A stretch of DNA of 49,068 nucleotides, from contig JAJFTK010000022.1 in assembly GCA_021372945.1 (NCBI GenBank), positions 1-49,068 of the forward strand, in the 5' to 3' direction. Positions 27,377 to 33,711 of this stretch are shown piece after piece; positions within the stretch are counted from its first letter, which is position 1; every line of letters starts with the position of its first letter. Under the pieces are notes generated by a model. The model was not told the origin of the DNA. It worked only from the letters and a program-made list of their open reading frames with translations, and made no database searches. The DNA comes from Planctomycetaceae bacterium (GTDB taxonomy: Bacteria; Planctomycetota; Phycisphaerae; Sedimentisphaerales; Anaerohalosphaeraceae). The position numbers and the translations under genes are program-made.

Positions 27377-27700
27377 TTAAAGTTTCATTGCCTCATCGAC
27401 CATGGTCTGTTCGGCGATCTCCTTACCCTCGGCGGTCAGGACGATGAGCTTGTCCATCAGTTCGGCACCCCTGTTGAAAATATTATCCGGAAACTCCAGG
27501 TAGCCTTTCTTCTCCAGGTAAAAGAGATCCTTGACAAAATTCTTTTTTTCATACGACGGCTCGATGTAGATCGCATGTTTAAACAGCGTACCGACCAGCA
27601 TCCGTGCCGGAAACGCCTGGTTAAGCCGCTGCATGATAATTCTGCGAACTGTTCTGATCTGATCGGCCTGCTCGTTGCTGCCTGGCTCAATACCCATCAT
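27377..27700 (-). CDS. Mu gp26-like small phage protein
   Basis: 107 residues, helical, with a winged-helix-like pattern (IRTVRRIIMQRLNQAFPARMLVGTLFKHAIYIEPSYEKKNFVKDLFYLEKKGYLEFPD). This resembles the small proteins between gp25 and gp27 in Mu-like phages. The start overlaps the end of the membrane protein gene upstream by 4 bp. Function unproven in the family. Confidence 0.6.
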   Translation of the reverse strand: MMGIEPGSNEQADQIRTVRRIIMQRLNQAFPARMLVGTLFKHAIYIEPSYEKKNFVKDLFYLEKKGYLEFPDNIFNRGAELMDKLIVLTAEGKEIAEQTMVDEAMKL

Positions 27701-28080
27701 TCACCTCTTTTCATTTCCATGACAACCGCCTTTGCCACTTGCCCGGCAATCTCCGGAAGCTGCTGCACAATATCCAATCGCGTTTCTATCTTGGCCATTG
27801 AAGCGATCTGTTTTTCCTGGAAGCGCCGGGTGTAACCGGCCTCGCGAAGGGTGTCTTCCTTTGAGGCGTGGCTTTCGTCGCATTCCCGGCGGCATGTGCT
27901 GATCTTTTCCTTGATCTCCTCGATGTCCTCGGTGTTCTTTTCGATGGCCTTGCGGAATCCGTTAAAGATAAACATGGCCAGACTGCAGATCAGCGTGGAC
28001 GCCAGCGAAGCAATCGTCGCGATAATCGGCCAGGCATCCGACCAGTTGATCTGCGCCAGCATTACAGGCCCTTGGTTCAT
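27697..28080 (-). CDS. Membrane-anchored coiled-coil protein (DUF2730-like)
   Basis: 127 residues. One transmembrane segment, AWPIIATIASLASTLICSLAMFIFNGF (about 16-42), then a charged coiled coil (AIEKNTEDIEEIKEKISTCRRECDESHASKEDTL). Mu-like phages have DUF2730-type proteins of this shape just before the terminase genes, thought to act in lysis or packaging accessory roles. GAAGGG lies 7 nt before the ATG. A spanin-like or holin-accessory function cannot be excluded. Confidence 0.6.
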   Translation of the reverse strand: MNQGPVMLAQINWSDAWPIIATIASLASTLICSLAMFIFNGFRKAIEKNTEDIEEIKEKISTCRRECDESHASKEDTLREAGYTRRFQEKQIASMAKIETRLDIVQQLPEIAGQVAKAVVMEMKRGE

Positions 28081-28106
28081 TTAGTAGCCCTTCACCATGA
28101 ATAGTT

Positions 28107-28445
28107 TTAGTTAAGACCGCCGGGCGCTGCCTTGGCGATCAGGATGTAGATGCCCACGCGAATGGCGTCGCGGATGATCTGGCGTTGCGTCTCGATGAGA
28201 TCGAACTGTTTTTGATTGACGGCGAGGATCGCGGCATTGATCCGCTCCAGTTCGGCGATGAGCTGATCGCTCGAAAGGTGCTGCACGACAAACCGCGAGG
28301 CCTCGCTGATGCGGCCGTCAACCAGCAGATCCGTCAGATGTTGGAGCTGCGCCGCTGTGGCGTCGATCCAGAGATTGCCATAAATAACCGCCATGGGCTG
28401 GAGGTCATCGGGCAGCTTTGCGATTAAGTCCTGTAGCTTTGACAT
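28107..28445 (-). CDS. Hypothetical helical phage protein
   Basis: 112 residues from ATG 28445 (GGAG 8 nt upstream; the longer frame to 28496 is not needed). All-helical, polar, with a C-terminal amphipathic to hydrophobic segment IIRDAIRVGIYILIAKAAPGG that may touch the membrane. Located in the presumed lysis region between the zinc-ribbon gene and the DUF2730-like gene. No family recognised. Confidence 0.5.
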   Translation of the reverse strand: MSKLQDLIAKLPDDLQPMAVIYGNLWIDATAAQLQHLTDLLVDGRISEASRFVVQHLSSDQLIAELERINAAILAVNQKQFDLIETQRQIIRDAIRVGIYILIAKAAPGGLN

Positions 28446-28483
28446 TTGTTTTTTCTCCGACAACGGTTTCACGGGTTTACAGA

Positions 28484-28702
28484 TTAAACCCTGCACAGTT
28501 TATGCTGTTTGCATTTCGGGCAGCGTATCCCCGTCGCAGCGGCCCCGCGTTCCGTCTGGGCCGCAACCTTTTTCCAAATCCTCACCGTTTTGCCCGTTAC
28601 CTTGTGGACAATCTCTTTTGGCCGGCTCACGTGCTGCCGCAGTTTCTTGTTTCCTGTCCATGAACAATTCTTGCAAGCCAATCGTGTCATCATTCGCCTC
28701 AT
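28484..28702 (-). CDS. Small zinc-ribbon phage protein
   Basis: 72 residues from ATG 28702. Two CxxC knuckles, LACKNC near the start and IRCPKCKQHKLC near the end, enclose a very basic middle (KKLRQHVSRPKEIVHKVTGKTVRIWKK). This fits a zinc ribbon that binds nucleic acid, in the general style of Mu Com though not clearly homologous. A longer frame to 29053 is a shadow of the holin-like gene. Confidence 0.55.
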   Translation of the reverse strand: MRRMMTRLACKNCSWTGNKKLRQHVSRPKEIVHKVTGKTVRIWKKVAAQTERGAAATGIRCPKCKQHKLCRV

Positions 28703-28743
28703 TAAAGTTTCTTTGCGGTTCGCGGGGTTTCTAGTGATGAAAA

Positions 28744-29223
28744 TCACGGCGCTTGGGTCAGGGCCTGGAGCGTGATCGCCGCCTGGTGCAGGCCATCTGT
28801 ACAGGCCTGCTGGTCGCCCGCCTGGCATCGCGTGTCTAGCTCCGTGACGATGGGCTCGGCCTGCTGCAAGAGAAGCTGCTGCTCCTGGGTAAACAGGGGA
28901 TTCGGACAGCCGGCAACAAACAACACCAGGGCGATCAGGATGAAGGGTACTGCTGCCTTGGCCGCTTCGGCGATCTTCTTGGCGCTGAAGGCGGTGATTG
29001 CATCGTAGCCGCCGGCACTCATCAGACCGATCGCCACGCCGACCATGATGCAATCGGGGAAGCCGACGCCGAAGAAACTTCCGGCGATACCCATGAGGAT
29101 GCAGGCGTAAGGAATGAAACGCTTGTACTTCTCAAGCTGCGTGAACTCGCGGATGAACTGCACGATGATGCTGATGAGCACAACCATGTACATCAGACTT
29201 TGGGGAATGGTAACCGATTCCAT
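28744..29223 (-). CDS. Holin-like membrane protein with an internal lipobox-like segment
   Basis: 159 residues from ATG 29223 (GAAAGGA 7 nt upstream). Residues 1-75 hold three hydrophobic helices with the pattern VQFIREFTQLEKYKRFIPYACILMGIAGSFFG...VGVAIGLMSAGGYDAI, matching phage holins of the A118 type. A fourth segment, VPFILIALVLFVAGC, ends in a lipobox-like VAGC at Cys106, followed by a 50-residue polar helical tail. This resembles a holin joined to a small Rz1-like lipoprotein. It would permit lysis, but no endolysin was found nearby. Confidence 0.65.
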   Translation of the reverse strand: MESVTIPQSLMYMVVLISIIVQFIREFTQLEKYKRFIPYACILMGIAGSFFGVGFPDCIMVGVAIGLMSAGGYDAITAFSAKKIAEAAKAAVPFILIALVLFVAGCPNPLFTQEQQLLLQQAEPIVTELDTRCQAGDQQACTDGLHQAAITLQALTQAP

Positions 29224-29289
29224 ACGAATCCTTTCGCAAAAGAGTTTTAAAGTCCTTTTCAAAACTGTTTTACGGAAGGCTTTTTAAAC

Positions 29290-29333
29290 AAAAAAAGCCC
29301 GCCGAATGAGTTACCAAGACTCAGTCAACGGGC
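29290..29333 (-). terminator. Rho-independent terminator after the BamE-like gene
   Basis: On the minus strand a stem with GCCCG/CGGGC and inner ACTGAGT/ACTCA pairings is followed by TTTTTTTG. It lies downstream of the 29491-30084 gene and upstream of the holin-like gene, so the structural operon needs its own promoter below it. Confidence 0.75.
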
Positions 29334-29400
29334 GTGATTATTCCCCGTGTGCGAAACCGAAATTTGTGGAAGAGGGTTTCGCGATTCTGGTTTTTACTTC

Positions 29401-29423
29401 ATTGTCTTACTCCCAAAGACAAT
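29401..29423. promoter_or_regulatory. Inverted repeat, possible operator
   Basis: ATTGTCTT - 7 nt - AAGACAAT, a perfect 8-bp inverted repeat in the AT-rich gap 29334-29490. No T run follows on either strand, so a protein-binding site is more likely than a terminator. Confidence 0.4.
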
Positions 29424-29490
29424 TGACTAATGGTCATTGCTTAATGATTAACTCGGCGGAATGCAAGAAAAAAAATAAATATTTTTCGTT

Positions 29491-30084
29491 TTAGCCTTTT
29501 GGGAATATTTTGGAGCCCTGACAGATCGCTATGATCAGGGCAATGACGCCAAAGGCGATTCCGCAGCCGATGAAATAGCGGCTGGTAAGCTTTGATGAAT
29601 CGGGTTTTGCGGGCGCCGGCTGCGATTGAGCAATCGGTCGTGCCTGCGTCTGTGATTCGTTTGGCCGACGGATCGGATAGCTGCGGCTGGATGGCTGCGG
29701 CGACGCCACCTGACGCGGCTGAGGCCTTGTCTGCAGCCGCTGCTCGGCGAGCTGCTTTTGGTAATCCTGGTTGAGCTGCTGCCAGTCGGGCACGCGCGAC
29801 CAGTCGGGTTGATTAAACTGCTCAAGCTGCGTGCCCTGAACGGATTTGCGAAAGACCAGCCGGCCCGCCGAGGGACGCTCTCCACCGCTTGGGGCATCCT
29901 GGTAATACCAGACATCGAGCGTGTTGGTCGACTCCGTGGCGATCGGGGCGCCGAGGAAACGCTGCGCCTGATCGGCGGTCATGCCGATGCGAATCTGACG
30001 CCACACAGCGGGATTCTGCCATTTGGCGGGGGGCTGAATTTCAGTTGTGATAAGTAGTGCTGATAAAAAAACAAGAGAATACAT
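29491..30084 (-). CDS. Exported BamE/SmpA-like protein with C-terminal membrane anchor
   Basis: 197 residues. A short N-terminal hydrophobic segment (MYSLVFLSALLITTEIQPPA) is followed by a BamE/SmpA-like fold (about 20-75: IRIGMTADQAQRFLGAPIATESTNTLDVWYYQD), which in hosts helps outer-membrane protein assembly or envelope integrity. A Gln/Pro/Ser-rich linker (about 100-165) leads to a C-terminal transmembrane segment YFIGCGIAFGVIALIIAICQG. It has its own ribosome-binding site and terminator and lies next to the control region, the usual place for a lysogenic-conversion gene. It may alter the host envelope or exclude other phages. Confidence 0.65.
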   Translation of the reverse strand: MYSLVFLSALLITTEIQPPAKWQNPAVWRQIRIGMTADQAQRFLGAPIATESTNTLDVWYYQDAPSGGERPSAGRLVFRKSVQGTQLEQFNQPDWSRVPDWQQLNQDYQKQLAEQRLQTRPQPRQVASPQPSSRSYPIRRPNESQTQARPIAQSQPAPAKPDSSKLTSRYFIGCGIAFGVIALIIAICQGSKIFPKG

Positions 30085-30331
30085 CCTTTGCCCTTTTCAA
30101 TGCGTGTTCTCCCATCAAACCGACGAATCTAATGATGCCCATTGATGCAAATAAATCAACTGAAAATTGTCAATTTATGTTGCAATCAACAATCTTTACT
30201 TGTAGTTATATTTATTAGCGATGCCGCGAAACAAACAAAGGCACGGACACGCCCGAAACCACGGCAACGCTTGTGGTATCCTGTAAGAGGGAGACATCTC
30301 ATGGACGCGCAAATCTATGATGGTAAAGAAC

Positions 30332-30667
30332 TTATTTCTTGCGAGGACTTTTTTCTTTTAACCCTGCAATTGCAGCATCAATCAGACCCTTCTGCTCTTC
30401 CGTCAGAGTCGCCACAAACTCAGCCCGCTTGCGATTCACAACAGAGGCATCAATTCGTTGCCTGAGCTCTAATATTGCGGCGTTAAGATTCTCGGTGTGA
30501 GCCAATTTTTCGGCTGCTTGCTGAATTTCTGGATACATGGCCATGTAGAGGATGATGCCTGCGGCCACTTTCGGGCTGTAATCTCGTCCAGGACTGCACC
30601 ATTCGGCGAAAAACTCATGCAGCACATCCGGGATATAATAACTTTTTTTGGAGATTTTTGCTTCCAT
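30332..30667 (-). CDS. Small helical protein, possible ribbon-helix-helix-type regulator
   Basis: 111 residues. The N-terminus KKSYYIPDVLHEFFAEWCSPGRDYSPKVAAGIILYMAMYPE has the strand-helix-helix layout of ribbon-helix-helix-like proteins. The rest is helical and charged, ending KSPRKK. It is transcribed away from the early operon and shares with it a 141-bp control region containing direct and inverted repeats. AAGAGAT precedes the ATG. A repressor or partition-type role is inferred from position; the family is not firmly recognised. Confidence 0.55.
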   Translation of the reverse strand: MEAKISKKSYYIPDVLHEFFAEWCSPGRDYSPKVAAGIILYMAMYPEIQQAAEKLAHTENLNAAILELRQRIDASVVNRKRAEFVATLTEEQKGLIDAAIAGLKEKSPRKK

Positions 30668-30676
30668 ATATCTCTT

Positions 30677-30788
30677 GTAATAACAATTACTTGCCGCAAT
30701 TTCAAAAGAAGTCTTTAGAGTTTTTTAGAATTTTCCGCTTGCAAAGATTCCAGTCAAAGTGTAGCTTGGTCGATAGAGTTTTTTAGAA
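30677..30788. promoter_or_regulatory. Divergent control region with repeated operator-like sites
   Basis: Between the divergent genes at 30667 and 30809. It holds a 15-bp direct repeat TAGAGTTTTTTAGAA at 30716-30730 and 30774-30788, and an inverted repeat GTAAT-AACA-ATTAC at 30677-30690. Between the direct repeats, TTGCAA (30739-30744) and TAGCTT (30762-30767) with 17-nt spacing form a weak rightward promoter candidate. This would be the lysis-lysogeny switch region. Confidence 0.6.
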
Positions 30789-30808
30789 GTATTCGGAAGT
30801 ATCGAAAA

Positions 30809-31057
30809 ATGGCAATTAAATATTTCAATCTAAGCCCGCAAAACGATGCGACGCTGATCGCAAAACTCAATGCCGTTGCCAAGCATGAGGACCGGACGCC
30901 GCACGGCCTTGGAAAACTGCTGCTGGAAAAGCGGCTGGATGAAATCATTGCCAAAGAAGGAATCCAAATTGAGACCAAGGCTCAGCCAACGGATCTTGTT
31001 CCTGTGGCTGAGAGAACGGCCGGGGCGGTGCTCGTGGAAGACGCCTCCCCGGCATAA
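30809..31057 (+). CDS. First rightward early gene, small protein of unknown function
   Basis: 82 residues. The N-terminal half (MAIKYFNLSPQNDATLIAKLNAVAKHEDRTPHGLGKLLLEKRLDEII) has a strand followed by two helices, like small ribbon-helix-helix DNA-binding proteins. The C-terminal half is loosely ordered. Being the first gene after the repeated operator sites makes a Ner- or Cro-like role plausible. A GGAAG lies about 12 nt before the ATG, which is weak spacing. The longer overlapping frame at 30870 is a shadow. Confidence 0.5.
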   Translation: MAIKYFNLSPQNDATLIAKLNAVAKHEDRTPHGLGKLLLEKRLDEIIAKEGIQIETKAQPTDLVPVAERTAGAVLVEDASPA

Positions 31058-31131
31058 ATTTTTAGCTGAAAACCACTGTTTGAGGCGAGTGCCCAAAGGC
31101 TGTGCGGCCGAAGGATGTGCACCTGGCGGAT

Positions 31132-31290
31132 GCCGATCGCGATCGGCTGCAGAAATCCGCCCGCACAGGCCGGGCCAATGTCGCCACGAAATTAACAACG
31201 GCCCCGCTCGGTGCGGGGCAATAGCAAGGTCCCGATGGATCGGGATCAAAGAGCGGGGAGGATGCACGGACGCATCCATCAGTGCCCCGC
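31132..31290. other. Cluster of strong hairpins in the early region
   Basis: A perfect 16-bp palindrome GCCGATCGCGATCGGC (31132-31147), then GCCCCGC-TCGGT-GCGGGGC (about 31201-31219), TCCCGAT-GG-ATCGGGA, and a two-part stem GCGGGG/CCCCGC enclosing GGATGC/GCATCC (about 31254-31292). The stretch 31058-31321 has no convincing gene. Such density suggests a structured RNA or a processed leader rather than chance, but no known RNA family is recognised. Confidence 0.45.
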
Positions 31291-31321
31291 CTTCTTGCGA
31301 ACTCCAACTTCAGAGGCTGCT

Positions 31322-31756
31322 ATGAAGTTTTCAAAGAATATAACACGATCTTACAACCCGCATGACCGGCTGCACGATAATTCGTGCGGGAAATTTCTAC
31401 CGGCCAGGATAACGCCACTCATAGTTACGGCTGCCTACGTACCCTTGACGGGGTCCGGCCAGGCAGGCCCATTCGGCGACGTGGGTCGCTCAAGCGCCTG
31501 CGCGGCGTCCAGCGTTTCGGAATGCCGCCCGGGCGCGACTGTCATTATCGTATCACCCTCCTCCGACGGCGGGGACTTGCAGCGGTCCCCGCTGGTTTTT
31601 TGCAAACCCACGGCGGTCATGGATGCCGCCGATCAATCACCTCAATCGGGCCAGGGCCTGAGCGGCAGGGACGCTCGCCAGGCACGGCCCAGGAGGGCAT
31701 CGAATTGTCGATTGACGATTGTCGATTGTCGATTGCACGGGAGGCGAGGCGAATGA
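31322..31756 (+). CDS. Doubtful open frame
   Basis: 144 codons from an ATG with AGAGG nearby (MKFSKNITRSYNPHDRL...). The product has no recognised domain, is rich in Ser, Arg and Pro, and its end is encoded by a short tandem repeat (TIVDCRLHG). Another frame is also open here (31384 onward). Either could be spurious; the 31058-31752 stretch may be largely non-coding. Confidence 0.22.
   Translation: MKFSKNITRSYNPHDRLHDNSCGKFLPARITPLIVTAAYVPLTGSGQAGPFGDVGRSSACAASSVSECRPGATVIIVSPSSDGGDLQRSPLVFCKPTAVMDAADQSPQSGQGLSGRDARQARPRRASNCRLTIVDCRLHGRRGE
31702..31738. repeat. 7-bp tandem repeat (ATTGTCG-type)
   Basis: About five units of ATTGTCG/ATTGACG in a row just upstream of the 31753 gene. Related short-period runs occur outside the prophage, for example around 43224-43255 (GATTGTAAATCGTCGATTATAG). 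Confidence 0.7.
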
Positions 31757-31965
31757 GTAAGGCGATTGAAACGAACTTCCTGCATCGGATCGGGCCGGTT
31801 GTGATCTGCACTGGCATCGGCGATACGATGTACGGCGCGTACGCCGTCAAACCGAACGGATCGCTGAAGCGGCTGCAGCAAATTGAGCAGGATAAAAACT
31901 GGACGATGGTCTCCGCCCGGTTGGATATGTATAAGGGCAAAACGATCTGGAGGAAGCCATGTTAG
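31753..31965 (+). CDS. Small phage early protein
   Basis: 70 residues, MSKAIETNFLHRIGPVVICTGIGDTMYGAYAVKPNG..., with no family recognised. The ATG is preceded by a purine-rich GGGAGGCGAGGCGA, supporting this start over the longer frame from 31384. Its last codons overlap the next gene by 7 bp, suggesting coupling. Confidence 0.55.
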   Translation: MSKAIETNFLHRIGPVVICTGIGDTMYGAYAVKPNGSLKRLQQIEQDKNWTMVSARLDMYKGKTIWRKPC

Positions 31966-32267
31966 TTTATGATCCACAGGCTATGGCGATGGAGGACATC
32001 CGCAAGGAACTGGAGCCCAAGAGCGAGCGGATCCTGCCGCTGTTTCGACAGACGCTGGCGATGGAAAAACTGCAGACGCTTTCGATCGAGCGGCTGCAGG
32101 CAATGTGCCGACGGCTGCAGACCAATATTGACGGCCTGATGGATAAACTCGAAAAGGCCGGGATCATCCCGCAAGATCTCACCACGAAGGATACGAAGAT
32201 CGCAAAGGCAAAAATACACAGCGATGCGGAAAGACAAGAAACCAACCAAATATCAATACGCATATAA
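31959..32267 (+). CDS. Small helical phage early protein
   Basis: 102 residues, strongly helical (EKLQTLSIERLQAMCRRLQTNIDGLMDKLEKAGIIP), likely a coiled-coil oligomer. It overlaps the genes on both sides, part of a compact early operon. The C-terminal third (TTKDTKIAKAKIHSDAERQE) resembles translated interspersed-repeat sequence (ACCACGAAGGATACGAAG), so the original gene may have been extended by a repeat. Confidence 0.5.
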   Translation: MLVYDPQAMAMEDIRKELEPKSERILPLFRQTLAMEKLQTLSIERLQAMCRRLQTNIDGLMDKLEKAGIIPQDLTTKDTKIAKAKIHSDAERQETNQISIRI

Positions 32268-32445
32268 GCCCACCGAGCGGTGCAGCAATTGTCAGCATGA
32301 CGAACCGTACAGGACGGAGTCGAGGTCTCGTATCCATTGCTGCAGCCTTTTTCACGATCGAGTAGTCAGCAAGAACAAGGTATGCAGTGAGTTTGTCGAA
32401 AGAGGCACGGTTAAAAACAAATTAACCACGGAATGCACGGAATGA
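32224..32445 (+). CDS. Small cysteine-rich, possibly zinc-binding phage protein
   Basis: 73 residues with Cys spacing CSNCQHDEPYRTESRSRIHCCSLFHDRVVSKNKVCSEF, which could form one zinc site (CxxC, CC, C). The N-terminus is basic (MRKDKKPTKYQYAYKPTE). The end (NKLTTECTE) is encoded by an interspersed TTAACCACGGAATGCACGG-type repeat, as in the preceding gene. Function unknown. Confidence 0.5.
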   Translation: MRKDKKPTKYQYAYKPTERCSNCQHDEPYRTESRSRIHCCSLFHDRVVSKNKVCSEFVERGTVKNKLTTECTE

Positions 32446-32744
32446 CACGGAAGAAAGGAACGAGTTCGTTTGGGATCATAATCGCGATGGTCTCTTGCAT
32501 ATTCGGCAGTCTGTCATGGACGTACCAGCACGAATATATGTTAGCTCTTGCTGTTGCTTTCATTGCCGTCGTAATGGGACTCGACGAGGATTATGAAGGC
32601 AAGCTGCGGAACATCATCAGCGAATACGGACGGCTTTGCGATAGCCTTGAGGCAGATATCAAGCTCCGAGACCGGGCAATAAAATTAATGAGCAAAAAAG
32701 CTGAAATGAGAGAATCTGCACAATCCGTGGTTTCGTTAAATTGA
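32433..32744 (+). CDS. Small membrane protein with two helices and a coiled tail
   Basis: Up to 103 residues; Met4 (32442) is an equally good start. Two hydrophobic segments, SFGIIIAMVSCIFGSLSWTY and YMLALAVAFIAVVMGL, are followed by a charged helix (EGKLRNIISEYGRLCDSLEADIKLRDRAIKLMSKK). Such proteins in early operons can act in membrane sensing or superinfection exclusion. No family is recognised. Confidence 0.5.
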   Translation: MHGMTRKKGTSSFGIIIAMVSCIFGSLSWTYQHEYMLALAVAFIAVVMGLDEDYEGKLRNIISEYGRLCDSLEADIKLRDRAIKLMSKKAEMRESAQSVVSLN

Positions 32745-32779
32745 AAATAGAAAATCGACAATAGGAAATTGAAACCGGT

Positions 32780-33262
32780 ATGGATGCCAGGGATACGATC
32801 GAGATGAGTGACGACTACACAACGATGAGCCAGGTGATGGAGGACCATGGTCTGACCGTCAAGTGGCTGGCCTCACAGATCGGACGTGGGCAATCGACCG
32901 TGTATAAATACCTGGCGGGCGAGCTGACCATCCCATCGATCGTGTGGCGGCGGCTTTACGCCCGGACGAGGGACCAGCGGATCCTGGACCTGTTTGCCGG
33001 CGAGATCGCGGTGGTTGTAGTCGAGCTGCCGGACTGCGGTGCGGGGCTGGATCAGGCAACACTGAAGGACCTGGTGAGCATCCGTAAGGAGGAGATCCAG
33101 GTAGAAGAACAGCTTCTAAAGATCCTCGAGGACGGGATCGTCGATTGTCGCGATGCGCGGAAGATCGAGGAATACAGGGTCCATCATCAGCGGATGATGG
33201 CGACCTGCTGCAGGATGTACCAAAAGGTCGTACACGAATTTGAAAGGAGTCGGAAACCATGA
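32780..33262 (+). CDS. HTH DNA-binding early regulator
   Basis: 160 residues. Residues about 15-55 form a lambda-repressor-type helix-turn-helix (MSQVMEDHGLTVKWLASQIGRGQSTVYKYLAGELTIP). The rest is helical with a charged middle, resembling phage regulatory proteins of the CII-like type found before MuA genes in transposable phages. The stop overlaps the next start by 4 bp. It could control early transcription or replication. The start at 32780 is uncertain because internal Met9 and Met16 are also possible. Confidence 0.65.
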   Translation: MDARDTIEMSDDYTTMSQVMEDHGLTVKWLASQIGRGQSTVYKYLAGELTIPSIVWRRLYARTRDQRILDLFAGEIAVVVVELPDCGAGLDQATLKDLVSIRKEEIQVEEQLLKILEDGIVDCRDARKIEEYRVHHQRMMATCCRMYQKVVHEFERSRKP

Positions 33263-33711
33263 GTGCACCGCATTTACTGGTGGATCTGCCGTCCAACCGC
33301 GAGGGAAGCTGGAAACTGACCGAGGGGATCGTGTGCCCTCGCTGCTGCAAGCCGACGCGATATTTTTTATTGTTCGGACCGGCGCCGGACGAGTATGGAC
33401 GAACGATCCGCTCGTACATCGGGTATTGCGATCTATGCCACAGCGAATTCGAGGTCACGCAGTTCCAGGTCGGCCAGCTTTGGCCGATGCACCGCTGCCG
33501 ACTGGACGGCCAGGAATGGAAGGTGATCCAGCCGCTGCCCGAGCCGGTGGTGCAGACGGGACCGGGTGGGGATTACGTGCAGCGGATGACTGACGAGGAT
33601 CTAAACGCCAAGTGTGACGGCATCATTGCCGCGTGCATCAAAAAAATCGGCGAGCTTGGCGATTTAATGAAGCACGCACGGGCCATTAAGAACTCATGCA
33701 ACAAACCCTAA
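33259..33711 (+). CDS. Zinc-ribbon-containing early protein
   Basis: 150 residues. A zinc ribbon with CPRCCK (residues about 26-31) and CDLCHSEFEV (about 57-66) is followed by a polar region and a C-terminal helix pair (LNAKCDGIIAACIKKIGELGDLMKHA). It overlaps MuA by 16 bp at its end and the HTH gene at its start. Probably nucleic-acid binding; no known family. Confidence 0.6.
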   Translation: MSAPHLLVDLPSNREGSWKLTEGIVCPRCCKPTRYFLLFGPAPDEYGRTIRSYIGYCDLCHSEFEVTQFQVGQLWPMHRCRLDGQEWKVIQPLPEPVVQTGPGGDYVQRMTDEDLNAKCDGIIAACIKKIGELGDLMKHARAIKNSCNKP

